Assembly (NCBI RefSeq): GCF_029542785.1
Contig: NC_083378.1
Span: forward strand, 471,367 to 535,366
Source: Malassezia japonica
Taxonomy: Eukaryota; Basidiomycota; Malasseziomycetes; Malasseziales; Malasseziaceae
DNA: 64,000 bases
Reading direction: 5' to 3'
A program made the translations under genes and the position numbers. Shown here one piece after another: positions 52,556-61,663 of this stretch (positions within the stretch are counted from its first letter, which is position 1; each line of letters starts with the position of its first letter). A model generated the notes under the pieces. The model was not told the DNA's origin. It was given only the letters and a program-made list of their open reading frames with translations, and ran no database searches.

Positions 52556-54166
52556 ATGGCATCTTCCACAACATTAGCATCCCCTGGAATGATGGAGAAG
52601 GGCGAGGTGCACCACGCAGGTGCAGCCCACCACCACCACCACCACCATGTTGATGAGGACGTTGGCCCTTTCCCTGAACACGTTGGCCGCGACGAGATGA
52701 TCGATGAAGACCTCGAACCTGTCGCAGAGGATGACAATATCAACGAAAAGGGAGACCCGTTTTTGGTTCAATTCTCGGAGAATGACCCGGGTAACCCCAA
52801 GAACTACTCGTTTACCCGGAAGTGGTTCATCACTGCCTTCACTGCCGTTCTTTGCTTCAGCGTTGCTGTTGGTTCTTCGATGCCTACTGGTGACCTTCCT
52901 GGCGCGGGTGAAGCATTGGGTGTGGGCCAGGTCCCTATTAACCTGAGCATTACGCTCTTCGTTGCCGGCTTCGGCTTTGGTCCCATGTTTTTTGCTCCCC
53001 TGAGTGAGATTTACGGTCGCTGGGTAATTTATGTGATTTCGGGCTTTCTCTACTTCATCTTCACTCTGCCTTGCGCCCTCGCGCCTAATCTGGCTACACT
53101 GCTTGCCGCTCGTATGATTGCCGGCCTCGCTGCCAGTGTGCCCATGACCAACGTCGGTGGCACGCTGAGTGACATTTGGCGTCCGGAGGACAAGGGTCTT
53201 CCCATGGCCATCTTCTCATCTGTTCTGTTCATCGGTCCTTCGGCTGGTCCGTTGATTGGCGGCGCCATTACTTCCGGTACTAACATGATTGATGGCTGGC
53301 GCTACATTTACTGGACCCTGTTTGCATTTGTCGGCATCATCTGGATTCTGACTCTGCCTACGACCGAAACCCTGGCCCCCGTTCTACTGAAGCGCCGCGC
53401 CAAGAAGCTGCGTAAGGAGACGGGCGACGAGAGGTACATGACCATGCAAGAGAGGAACCCGATGGATCTCAAGAAGATCCTTGTCATCTCTCTTCTGCGT
53501 CCCTTTGAGCTGCTTGTGATGGAGCCTATCCTGATTGCTTTCTCGCTCTATCTCTGCCTTGTTTATGCTCTGCTGTACTTGATGTTCTTCGCATACCCCA
53601 TTATTTTCGAAGAAGGACATGGATTCAACCCTCTGCAAGTCGGCTTGTGCTTCATCTCCCTGATTATCGGTATTTTGCTTTCCATCCTCTTCATTTGGTT
53701 TGTGATGGAGCCGATGACCAAGCGCCGTATTGAGGCGCGCGGACACCCTGTCCCTGAGGACAGGCTGCCCCTCATGTTCATTGGTGCAATTGCGCTTCCC
53801 ATGTCTCTCTTCATTTTGGCATGGACGTCAATGCCTAGTGTGCACTGGGCAGGACCTCTTGTCGCTGGTATTCCCACGGGCGCGAGCTTTGTCATGATCT
53901 ACATCTCCGCCAACTCGTACCTTGTCGACTGTTACCCCAAGGTGGCAGCTTCGGCTCTTGCGGCAAAGACGCTGCTTCGGTCTCTCTGCGGTGCTGCAGT
54001 GCCGACCTTCGTCTTCCAAATGTTCCACGCTATGCACAACCAGTGGGCGCTGACCATGCTCGCTCTGGTCTCCGTGCTCATGGCCCCTATTCCATTCTTC
54101 TTCTATAAGTATGGACCCATGATGCGCGAAAAGTCCAAGTTTGCATCCGGTGATGATGATAATTAA
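52556..54166 (+). CDS. MFS transporter, DHA1 (polyamine/drug:proton antiporter) type
   Basis: 536 residues, no intron, 12 predicted membrane helices. The N-terminal cytosolic region holds a run of seven His followed by acidic residues. Family features: DPGNPKNYSFTRKWFITAF before helix 1, GPMFFAPLSEIYGRWVIYVI (motif A-like, loop 2-3), RMIAGLAASVPMTNVGGTLS, DIWRPEDKGLPMAIFSSVLF, IGPSAGPLIGGAITSGTNMI with DGWRYIYW (motif C region). This is the TPO/FLR-type DHA1 layout. Substrate is unknown; placement opposite the deaminase suggests a base or drug, but that is inference. Confidence 0.92.
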   Translation: MASSTTLASPGMMEKGEVHHAGAAHHHHHHHVDEDVGPFPEHVGRDEMIDEDLEPVAEDDNINEKGDPFLVQFSENDPGNPKNYSFTRKWFITAFTAVLCFSVAVGSSMPTGDLPGAGEALGVGQVPINLSITLFVAGFGFGPMFFAPLSEIYGRWVIYVISGFLYFIFTLPCALAPNLATLLAARMIAGLAASVPMTNVGGTLSDIWRPEDKGLPMAIFSSVLFIGPSAGPLIGGAITSGTNMIDGWRYIYWTLFAFVGIIWILTLPTTETLAPVLLKRRAKKLRKETGDERYMTMQERNPMDLKKILVISLLRPFELLVMEPILIAFSLYLCLVYALLYLMFFAYPIIFEEGHGFNPLQVGLCFISLIIGILLSILFIWFVMEPMTKRRIEARGHPVPEDRLPLMFIGAIALPMSLFILAWTSMPSVHWAGPLVAGIPTGASFVMIYISANSYLVDCYPKVAASALAAKTLLRSLCGAAVPTFVFQMFHAMHNQWALTMLALVSVLMAPIPFFFYKYGPMMREKSKFASGDDDN

Positions 54167-54360
54167 TAGGATACGCGTATTTTAGTATCATAAGTTGTAT
54201 GTATCAAACACGAGTAAATCGAAGCTATATGAGCGATTCTCTAACGTAAACGCTGACGAATGCGTTAAATCTGCCGATTTAGAGAAACAGGACAATGGCA
54301 CGTCCCGGCCGACCCGGGAAATAATCTTGCGGCTTGTCTCCACAACGTCCTGGTTGGAGC

Positions 54361-56532
54361 ATGCTCGAGCCACCGAACGACGGGGGGCTATCGGGTAGGC
54401 CCACGAAGAGGATTCGTCGCCCAAGACAGCATATCAGCTGCATTCCCTGCCGCGAGCGTAAAATCAAATGCGATCGCAATGTACCCAACTGCGCGACCTG
54501 TGTGCGACGTGGGGTGGTCGACCAGTGTCGTTGGGGGGACGATCGCGATGGGGATATCAGTGACAGCTTGAGGAGCTATAATTCAGAGCCTTTGGTTGAA
54601 AACGTGACCATTCACGCGCCCAACCGTACGATGAATGGCCGCACGGATGTTGTTGAGTCTGGACATAGAGAGCGTCCGCCTTCTCGGCCTAGTCCTTTGC
54701 AACATCCCGGCCAAGAGTTCCGCAGCTCTCCTCCTAATGTGGATGATAAGAAGAGTAATACACGTCTCGCTGAGCTATACTCTCTCAGGTTTTCTCGATG
54801 GAAGCAATTGTTGTTGTGTCGCGCGCACTTGATACCCCACCGCCCAGCCATGTCAAGTATTGTCTCTTATTATATGCAGGAGCTCGAGCCGCTGCTAAAC
54901 TGCGTCAATGGAGACATCCTAGTAGACCAGTTTGAATCAATGTGGAACAATCTGGGAGTTGTCTACCGAAACGAGAGCACCGTCGACTTGGACGGTGATG
55001 CTTTAACGCAATCAGGTCCTCTGGCGTTCCAAGACTTTTGGACCAATATGAAAAACTACGGCCTTCTGGCGCTCGCCTTATCCATTGTTTACGTCGCTTA
55101 TGATTCTCTGTCTCTGGACCAAATACATGCAATGGACCTCTTGGGTGATTGCAATAACCGAGATGATGTGACGCAGGTTCTTGAGCGCATATACACCGCG
55201 TCCGAGTATTTTTTACATGAATCCCAGTATGAAGACCATGCAACACTATGGAGCTTGCAGGCAATCTTATTACAGCAGCGCAGACATTACCGAATGGGAT
55301 ATTTTTCCACCGCCACTGTCTGGCACGCAAGAGCTGTACGCATTGGTTACATGCTCGGTCTCTCTCGGCTGGGTAGCACCAAAAATGATCTGGTGCGGTT
55401 TCGGCAGAAGGATTCGAAACTGGGGCCGGACACCGGTGTATTTATCCAAAATCTTCCTATGTTCCATTGCTTTGAGCTCGGAAACATGCCAATGCGCGAG
55501 CTCGCGAGAAAAGTGTGGACTGCGCTTGTCGCACAAGACTGGTTTGTCTCACTGCAGCTCGACCTTTGCTACCTGATCCCAGAAGAAATCAATAACACGT
55601 CACCACCTGCATCGTTAGAGGACAGTGAAGTGGAAGCCTTGGCTACGCTGCCAATGGATGTGATTTGTGACCAGGATCGAATCTCTCCTAGTGTCTATTT
55701 GCGCTTTCGACTGGAAGTGAGCCGCTGCTCTCGCTTGATTTCTCAAATTTGCTCCAAATCCTTTGTCCAGGAAGCGACACCCATACCCCCCATGGAAGAA
55801 GTGTTTAAAGTCGAGAACATCTTGAACAACATCTCGTCCAAGCTACCAGATTATTTCCGCATGGATGGCGAAACCGAACGGTCACTTCCTATGCAACTTA
55901 TCCATGCGAAATGTCCATATCTTACTGCGCAGCGACTGTTTCTCCATGAGAATATCCAGCATGTCACACTTCGACTTCATTCACTGTATTTCAAAAAGGG
56001 CCTTGTTGACAAAACACACCGCAAATCTGTGGATGCATGTATCCAAGCTGCGAAAGAAATGGTACAAGTTTGGGAAGTACTGCAGTCTACCATGAACTCT
56101 AATCGTGATGTCCCCTACCTGAAATGGCACCTGCTTATTGCTGCATCGGTTTTCACATCCGTGGTGGCCAGCAAGATTGCACACCCTGATATGGAATCCC
56201 TACACGGTATTGATCTTGGACAGCAACAAGAAGCTTTGGAAAAAGCAGTCTACTTTTTGGAAGAAATCCGTCCCGAAAATTCCCTGGGAGCCACTGGTCT
56301 CTCTAATATTATATCGCGTCTCAGCCAGTATTGCCGGCGTCGCAAAGGAAAAACACACTCAGGACAAGACAAAATGATGTACCCTAACCGCGACACATCT
56401 CAGAATCCATTGATACCTGATCTCAACCTGTTGCTGCCAATGAACTCGCTGACGGAAAGTGGCAATGATGTCAATAATTTTTGGGACATCAACACACTTG
56501 CATCAGACTTTAGCCCATGGAGTAGCTTTTGA
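54361..56532 (+). CDS. Zn(II)2Cys6 transcription factor, cluster-associated
   Basis: 723 residues, no intron. The binuclear cluster is near the N-terminus: ISCIPCRERKIKCDRNVPNC followed by ATCVRRGVVDQCRWGDD, with C-x2-C-x6-C-x6-C-x2-C-x8-C spacing. A fungal-specific transcription factor domain follows (DQIHAMDLLGDCNNRDDVTQ, LWSLQAILLQQRRHYRMGYF, ARAVRIGYMLGLSRLG, MRELARKVWTALVAQDWFVS). The ATG at 54361 is the first in frame. Lower GC than the core genes. It sits 194 bp behind the MFS gene on the same strand and could be the local regulator of the deaminase/MFS pair. Confidence 0.92.
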   Translation: MLEPPNDGGLSGRPTKRIRRPRQHISCIPCRERKIKCDRNVPNCATCVRRGVVDQCRWGDDRDGDISDSLRSYNSEPLVENVTIHAPNRTMNGRTDVVESGHRERPPSRPSPLQHPGQEFRSSPPNVDDKKSNTRLAELYSLRFSRWKQLLLCRAHLIPHRPAMSSIVSYYMQELEPLLNCVNGDILVDQFESMWNNLGVVYRNESTVDLDGDALTQSGPLAFQDFWTNMKNYGLLALALSIVYVAYDSLSLDQIHAMDLLGDCNNRDDVTQVLERIYTASEYFLHESQYEDHATLWSLQAILLQQRRHYRMGYFSTATVWHARAVRIGYMLGLSRLGSTKNDLVRFRQKDSKLGPDTGVFIQNLPMFHCFELGNMPMRELARKVWTALVAQDWFVSLQLDLCYLIPEEINNTSPPASLEDSEVEALATLPMDVICDQDRISPSVYLRFRLEVSRCSRLISQICSKSFVQEATPIPPMEEVFKVENILNNISSKLPDYFRMDGETERSLPMQLIHAKCPYLTAQRLFLHENIQHVTLRLHSLYFKKGLVDKTHRKSVDACIQAAKEMVQVWEVLQSTMNSNRDVPYLKWHLLIAASVFTSVVASKIAHPDMESLHGIDLGQQQEALEKAVYFLEEIRPENSLGATGLSNIISRLSQYCRRRKGKTHSGQDKMMYPNRDTSQNPLIPDLNLLLPMNSLTESGNDVNNFWDINTLASDFSPWSSF

Positions 56533-56656
56533 GTAATTACTCTTGTATAGTGTCACCCGCTTCCATGATGCAAGCAGTTCATATATCACGTACCAAGCTC
56601 TTGTGCTTCAAAATTCCACATCAATCATAATCTCTACAAGCCAATACATCCAAAAT

Positions 56657-57654
56657 TTAGTTGCTCACAGACTTCTCGCTCGAAGGAGTGCGCTCGTAGT
56701 ACTTAATCGCACCGTCGGCCTTCGCACAAGTCGAGTTGGTGGTCGAGTCGATGTGGACGGCGTTGCCCTCCTGCGGGCGACCCTTGACCTGTGTTGTGTT
56801 AGTAATGTTTCGCGTGCAGAAAAAATACGTACGTGGCTGAAGTACCAGACCTCGCTCAGCACAGTGCTGCCGTGGTCGGTGCTGTTCTTGGAAGTCTCGT
56901 TGTAACGCGGGCCGCTGCAACCGATGTAAGGAGTGGCACCGTAATGCTTCTTGAGGGCAGACTGAATGTCGCTAAGCGAGTACGTGGTCTTGTTGCTCGG
57001 CTCAATACCAGCATCCTTGAGCCACTTGTAGGTAGGCAGGCGGTTGTAGTACATGGCGGCAGTCTCGAAAAACTCAACGACGTCCTCGTGCTTCTGGTAG
57101 TGCTTACCGTAGCAAGGAGTGTCAAAGGTGCTGTAGCAAGTACCGTGCTTGCTAAACTCGTGGGCCCAGAAAGCCTCGTTGCTCTGGCCCTGCGACACCC
57201 AGAAGGTCTTCATCCACTTGAGGAGGTCGTAACGGCCGAAGTTCTCCACGAACTTGTCCACACCAGGGCCGTTGTACTTCGGCACCGTCTTGCCGTTCAC
57301 AACGGGAGGGGAAGGCTCAGGGTCATACTGGCGGTCAAAGTCGCAGTACTGCGTGTAGTTGCCGTTGCAAAGGTCGGGCCAGAGACCGTGCAGTGTCCAG
57401 TGGTTCTTGGGAAGGATCTGGCCCTCCTTTTCGCGGCCAGTGTAGGTATCCCAGAACTGGGTGGAGAGGACAAGGCCACCGTACGTCTCCTGGCAGCAAG
57501 TGTCGATGTTGGCCAGGTCAAGAGCAGCAGCCGAGCACGACACAATAGGCTTCTGGAGCGCACAAGTGTGGTTCGACTCGCTCGTGTTCGAGTAAAGCTT
57601 AGCCTGGGCCACGGCGGCCAGGGTGAGAGTAACGAGAGCACCGAACTTGAACAT
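56657..57654 (-). CDS. secreted ribonuclease T2
   Basis: Exons 56833-57654 and 56657-56788, intron 44 nt, 317 residues. Signal peptide MFKFGALVTLTLAAVAQA. Both catalytic blocks are intact: CAS I NHWTLHGLWPDLC and CAS II EAFWAHEFSKHGTC, each with its histidine. Cysteines pair as in fungal T2 enzymes (SNHTCALQ, VSCSAAALD, DTCCQETYGG). Splicing joins EVWYFSH to VKGRPQEGNAVHIDSTTNST, giving the usual last strand. Several N-glycosylation sequons are visible. Expected to degrade RNA outside the cell or in the vacuole. Confidence 0.95.
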
Positions 57655-58097
57655 TGTGGTGGGTGCGGAAGCAATCAACATACTCGTTCTTTTAGACTCG
57701 TTTCATACCGAAATAGGAATCTTGCCAATGCACGCGCCCTACTCCAAATTAACGTGCACGCCCCTTTTGGGACCCACGTGCCCGAGCGATTGGACTAGAG
57801 GGGCTGGGTAGGTCGTTTCAGCACATGACTAATTGCCATAAGCTCGTATGGCTGAGAGCTCGTGTGCCCCACATCGAGGCCTATCGGATCTGCTGGTAGA
57901 TCAACGGCGCTAAAGAAAACTAAATTCATTCCATACATGACAATGTAACCTAAAACCCATAACAATGCGGTAGAAACCATCACTGCGGCATAGAGAGGAG
58001 CACTTGGCTCCAGAGCATAAACATGAAAACGTTAGAGAAGGTAGGACTGCTTGATGGAGAGAATAGTATAATTGATGACCGAGAAGAAATGGAAGTA
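57655..58097. promoter_or_regulatory. intergenic region, RNase T2 promoter side
   Basis: 443 bp upstream of RNase T2 and downstream of the lipase. CCCACGTG at 57772-57779 is an E-box-like site. A 62-codon minus-strand frame (57795-57983) has one hydrophobic stretch but no other support. No repeat or RNA gene is seen. Confidence 0.35.
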
Positions 58098-58997
58098 TTA
58101 ATGCATTTGCGAGCCCACAATAGCGGGGCACAAACCGGGGTTCGGTCCCAGGTTCGTGTGGAAGTACGATCCCTTGTGGTCGAACATGGTGCAGTTCTTG
58201 CCCACGGAATCGGCTCCATGAACATTCTCTTGTCCCGGATAGAAGGTCCAAAGCGAAGAGTTGGCACCATTGATCCAAATTTGTCCGGAGGGGTGCTGGA
58301 AATCGTTATCGCGCGAAGACATGTGCGGAACACAGTCCTTTCCGTTGACAGCGTAATAGAATTTGCCTTTCAGCTTGTAGTCAATCGCGTTTGCAAACGT
58401 AGGGTTGCCCGTACGGGGAAGACCAAACGAGTATGCCCTGTAGATTCCCTGCTTCAGCTCATGCTCAAAGTGAGCGGCAGCAAGCAAAGCCATGGCACCG
58501 CCAAGCGAATGACCTGTGAGTGTAACACGTTGCTCCTTGTGCTCTTTCGTGAGCTCCTTGACCTTTTGAAGGACATGGCTCGCAACACCAACGTATGCGC
58601 TTTGGAAACCTTTGAAAAGTTTCGTGCCAGGCGGGAATGCAGAGCCAAACAACCGGTGAGGTTCGACTTGCTTGGCATCAAGGTCGTGCACAAGAGAGAA
58701 GAATTTGGATGCATCTGTTCCCTCAAATGCCACAACGATACCCAAGCTCTTGGACTTGAAGATGACCGTACGCTGAACGAAATCGCCGTCGCCATACTCG
58801 TACAAAAGGTGTGCATCACCGACCGTCTGGTTCTTGTGCTGGTTGGAGCAGTACGGTTGCTGAGCCAGACCTGCTGCCTGACTCAGGCGCTTCCAGTCCT
58901 CAGGAATGCGGTGACCGTGGTGCAGCGACTGTGGGGCTTTGTTCAAGGCAGCAGCAAAAGCCACAAATGATGCGAGAAAAAGGAGTATGATTTGCAT
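58098..58997 (-). CDS. secreted class-3 lipase
   Basis: 299 residues, no intron. Signal peptide MQIILLFLASFVAFAAALNK. Class-3 lipase core: VVAFEGTDASKFFSLVHDLD (oxyanion region), VTLTGHSLGGAMALLAAAHF with the GHSLGG nucleophile elbow, AYSFGLPRTGNPTFANAIDY, NGKDCVPHMS with a candidate catalytic Asp, and KGSYFHTNLGPNPGLC with the candidate His. Malassezia-type yeasts secrete a family of such lipases to use host or environmental lipids. The Cys residues near residue 49 and at the C-terminus could form the disulfide common in this group. Confidence 0.95.
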   Translation of the reverse strand: MQIILLFLASFVAFAAALNKAPQSLHHGHRIPEDWKRLSQAAGLAQQPYCSNQHKNQTVGDAHLLYEYGDGDFVQRTVIFKSKSLGIVVAFEGTDASKFFSLVHDLDAKQVEPHRLFGSAFPPGTKLFKGFQSAYVGVASHVLQKVKELTKEHKEQRVTLTGHSLGGAMALLAAAHFEHELKQGIYRAYSFGLPRTGNPTFANAIDYKLKGKFYYAVNGKDCVPHMSSRDNDFQHPSGQIWINGANSSLWTFYPGQENVHGADSVGKNCTMFDHKGSYFHTNLGPNPGLCPAIVGSQMH

Positions 58998-59562
58998 AAT
59001 TGTAGCAAGTAGGGCTTCAAGCTTCTAATTGCTCACTTCCTGCAACAACAAAGGAGTGGAGACCTGCTCCGTATAATAGAGGGGGATGTAGGTCGGGTAA
59101 AGGGACAAAATTGAAGCTGAATCCCTTATCACGCGAATGTCTCGTCCTTGGTGAATGCATCGCGTCTTGCCGCGTGGGCGGACAGCAGGATCGACGGCAC
59201 ACTGCTTTACGCCTAAGCTTATTCAGATCGGGTGAGAATCTGTACCAACAATTGGCTCAAATTAAATGTTTTGACTAATTAGATCTGCAGGAGGTTGTAC
59301 TTTACACCGTCCGATGCACGAGCCGAACGCTTCTAGAGACCATGATACGCCCCGCCACGGAGTTATCCCCGGCATTCCATGGTACATGTCAACATTACAC
59401 GTGACAAAAAGCCTGGGTCTAGCAATAAGCACTTGCGGAACAATGTGCCTTGAGCATCCGTGCATATTGTGAAGAGGTGCCGCTATAGAACTATAGGATG
59501 GGAATACGCCACCTTATTAAACATCAGATTATGTACCGTTCGGTCAAACGATACTCATTTAT
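58998..59562. promoter_or_regulatory. intergenic region between lipase and FrsA-like hydrolase
   Basis: 565 bp without coding support, moderately AT-rich, upstream of the lipase (minus strand) and downstream of the next hydrolase. No RNA gene, repeat or mobile element was recognised. Confidence 0.35.
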
Positions 59563-60903
59563 TTATAGCACCGTAACGAGATGCTTCTTCATCCAGTCTA
59601 TTGACAGGTTAAGCCATTCTGCCGCATGAGCCATGGCACAATGATCGTCATGTTGGTACAACTTTAAGCATGAATTCGGCGCCAGCTCCGCCAGCTCAAC
59701 CGTGTCCTTTGCGTCAACCAGCGTGTCAGAGTCGCCGTTGATGGCCAGCACGTGGCAGGAGATGGCTCGCAACTCGTCGCGCGAAGGGGCTAATGCCTTC
59801 AGCTTGGTCGACACAGTCATAGCGTTGGCCCCAGCCGCGTGCGATAGGGCTTCTATCATGATCTGGGGCATGCCAAAGGCGGCGGACGGGCTCAAGCTTC
59901 GCTGCAGCGGCGCACCGTTGGCAACCATTGCTTTCAGGCGCTTGTCGCGTATGGCCATTCTCGTAGCCCAGTGAGCGCCGAAGCTCAGTCCCATCATACC
60001 AACTCTGTTGCTGTCCACAAATTCAAGCGACTGCACAAAGGAAATGGCGTCGGCGTAAATGCAGTCGGTCACGCCAAGGCTCATCGGCGCCTTGTATGCG
60101 TACGTGCCCGGCATCTCCATGAAAAACCACGCTACCTCGCCAAGTCTGCCGCAGCGCAGAAAAGGCATGATGGACTCTGCGTTTGTTCCTTCGAGGCCGT
60201 TTGTCATCAACACGCCAGCGAGGCTATCTTTCGCCGGCTGTTGGTTAGTCTTGGTAGAGGTTGGCACGAGTCCGTATATCGTCACCTCTTCACCGTGCGA
60301 TGCAAGGGTGTGACGGATGACACGCATTCCGAGCGGCGAGGTACAAGCGTCGAGGATGATGTCGAACATTCGGCTGGACATGGAATACGCGATGTTGCGC
60401 TTCGGCGTGCCGCCGGGCCATGCCGCCTGAAAAAGATAGGCTGTGGCTTTCAAAGCCGCGTCCAGAGCCATGATAGGTCCACGCTGCTCTGCGGGAGCAG
60501 CCTTGACCATCTCTGCCGCTTTGCTGCTCGATCCGAGAGGAGTGTTTTGCAGCAATGTAGTGCCGCGGCCAAGGTATGCGTAGATTTCCGGGAGCGGCAA
60601 TGACGCATCTTGGTCGCCTTGTATGTACTTTCGTACGCTTGGTAGCCCTAATTTTCCCAGCTCCCTGTCCAAGTCATCGATGTAAGAAAAGGCAAGGTCT
60701 GACCAGTATTGTGCCCAGGCGTGGTCGCAAAATGAAGTGCATTGGTCCATCTGTCGCGCAACGAGCTCCTCGTCCATGGCGCCTATCAATGCGATTCGTT
60801 TTGGAGCTAGCGCTGGAAGAAATCTTTTGACGCTTGTGATCTGGGCTGCCAAATCGGTTGTTCCAGTTACAGCCAGTAAAGTGACTATACATTGGAACAA
60901 CAT
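59563..60903 (-). CDS. FrsA/Ayg1-like alpha/beta hydrolase with signal-like N-terminus
   Basis: 446 residues, no intron; ATG at 60903. MLFQCIVTLLAVTGTTDLAA is a plausible signal peptide. The C-terminal half is an alpha/beta hydrolase: IYGLVPTSTKTN strand region, SLAGVLMTNGLEGTNAESIM, DSNRVGMMGLSFGAHWATRM (nucleophile in GLSFG), CHVLAINGDSDTLVDAKDT (candidate Asp) and LYQHDDHCAMAHAAEWLN (candidate His). The N-terminal helical cap region (WAQYWSDLAFSYIDDLDREL) is typical of the FrsA/Ayg1 group, which includes fungal pigment-chain hydrolases. Substrate unknown; a secreted esterase is possible. Confidence 0.8.
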   Translation of the reverse strand: MLFQCIVTLLAVTGTTDLAAQITSVKRFLPALAPKRIALIGAMDEELVARQMDQCTSFCDHAWAQYWSDLAFSYIDDLDRELGKLGLPSVRKYIQGDQDASLPLPEIYAYLGRGTTLLQNTPLGSSSKAAEMVKAAPAEQRGPIMALDAALKATAYLFQAAWPGGTPKRNIAYSMSSRMFDIILDACTSPLGMRVIRHTLASHGEEVTIYGLVPTSTKTNQQPAKDSLAGVLMTNGLEGTNAESIMPFLRCGRLGEVAWFFMEMPGTYAYKAPMSLGVTDCIYADAISFVQSLEFVDSNRVGMMGLSFGAHWATRMAIRDKRLKAMVANGAPLQRSLSPSAAFGMPQIMIEALSHAAGANAMTVSTKLKALAPSRDELRAISCHVLAINGDSDTLVDAKDTVELAELAPNSCLKLYQHDDHCAMAHAAEWLNLSIDWMKKHLVTVL

Positions 60904-60983
60904 TTTGGGCAACGTGAAGTACTGTGGAGTTCAGATAGGATCCGCTCAGGCAAGAAAAAGTGATCAATTGAAGTCAAAATGTC

Positions 60984-61469
60984 AGCAAGCAAACCATTGT
61001 CGGAATGGAAAGGGTATTTCCCGAGCTAAATTCCGTATGCTTACATACTGCAAGTAGGGAAGTCCGACGCTACGGAAATCAAAGGCACATACAATTACAA
61101 ATATACCCAAGATGCCAAGAAATGTGACGAGGAACTCTGGAGGGACCTCGGTTAGAAAGTTAGGATTAGGATTAGGATTAGGGAAAAGTCGCTGCCGAAG
61201 TACTACGCCAGTGGGAATTGGATAAACACGCCGACTATCGCCACCGCCACCTAAGCATGTTCCTTAAAGGTAATATCTACGGCTGCGAAGCTGCATACAG
61301 CGCATACGTACAATCACCCGTTAAAAAACTTGCGATCGCGGCAGACTTTGATCCTATTTACTACAAACACCAACTAAAAGACTTGGGTTTGGCCAATGCC
61401 ACAACGTCTCGCCCTAACCATGCCTCTATTCTTAGCGTGTCGGAAAGGTACGCTCAGAAGATGTCGTGA
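60984..61469 (+). pseudogene. subtelomeric gene remnant split by an internal telomere tract
   Basis: Two coding-quality segments lie on either side of the TTAGGA tract. Left: an ATG at 60980 region opens MSASKPLSEWK; a probable intron ending TAG at about 61054 leads to KSDATEIKGTYNYKYTQDA and KKCDEELWRDLG, then a stop inside the tract. Right: directly after TTAGGG, the frame reads KVAAEVLRQWELDKHADYRH, then MFLKGNIYGCEAAYSAYVQS and IAADFDPIYYKHQLKDLGLA to a stop at 61467-61469. The two halves would form one helical protein if the tract were absent, and no legal splice joins them in frame. I do not recognise the family. Confidence 0.5.
61160..61183 (+). repeat. interstitial telomere repeat (3x TTAGGA + TTAGGG)
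   Basis: Three TTAGGA units and one TTAGGG in the same orientation as the terminal array 2.4 kb away. A degenerate TTAGAAAG precedes it. It interrupts an apparent coding segment. Confidence 0.9.
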
Positions 61470-61663
61470 ATAGCTGGCTCGCGTCATGTAGGGTTGCTCT
61501 CTCCTGCTAAAGAACTATCCCAAATTGGCCTATATAACATAATTGGGTTAATTTCACATCTTCGTTCGCTCCACATATCCGTTCAATTCAAGCCAATCAC
61601 AACATTGCGAGAACTTTGCCACATTACTCCATCTTCATCTTGTCGACGCACGGATTGTACTAT

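Noticed and set aside
57795..57983. 62-codon minus-strand frame with one hydrophobic stretch
   Set aside because: Lies in the spacer between RNase T2 and the lipase, no conserved motif, and short frames of this kind are expected in AT-richer DNA.
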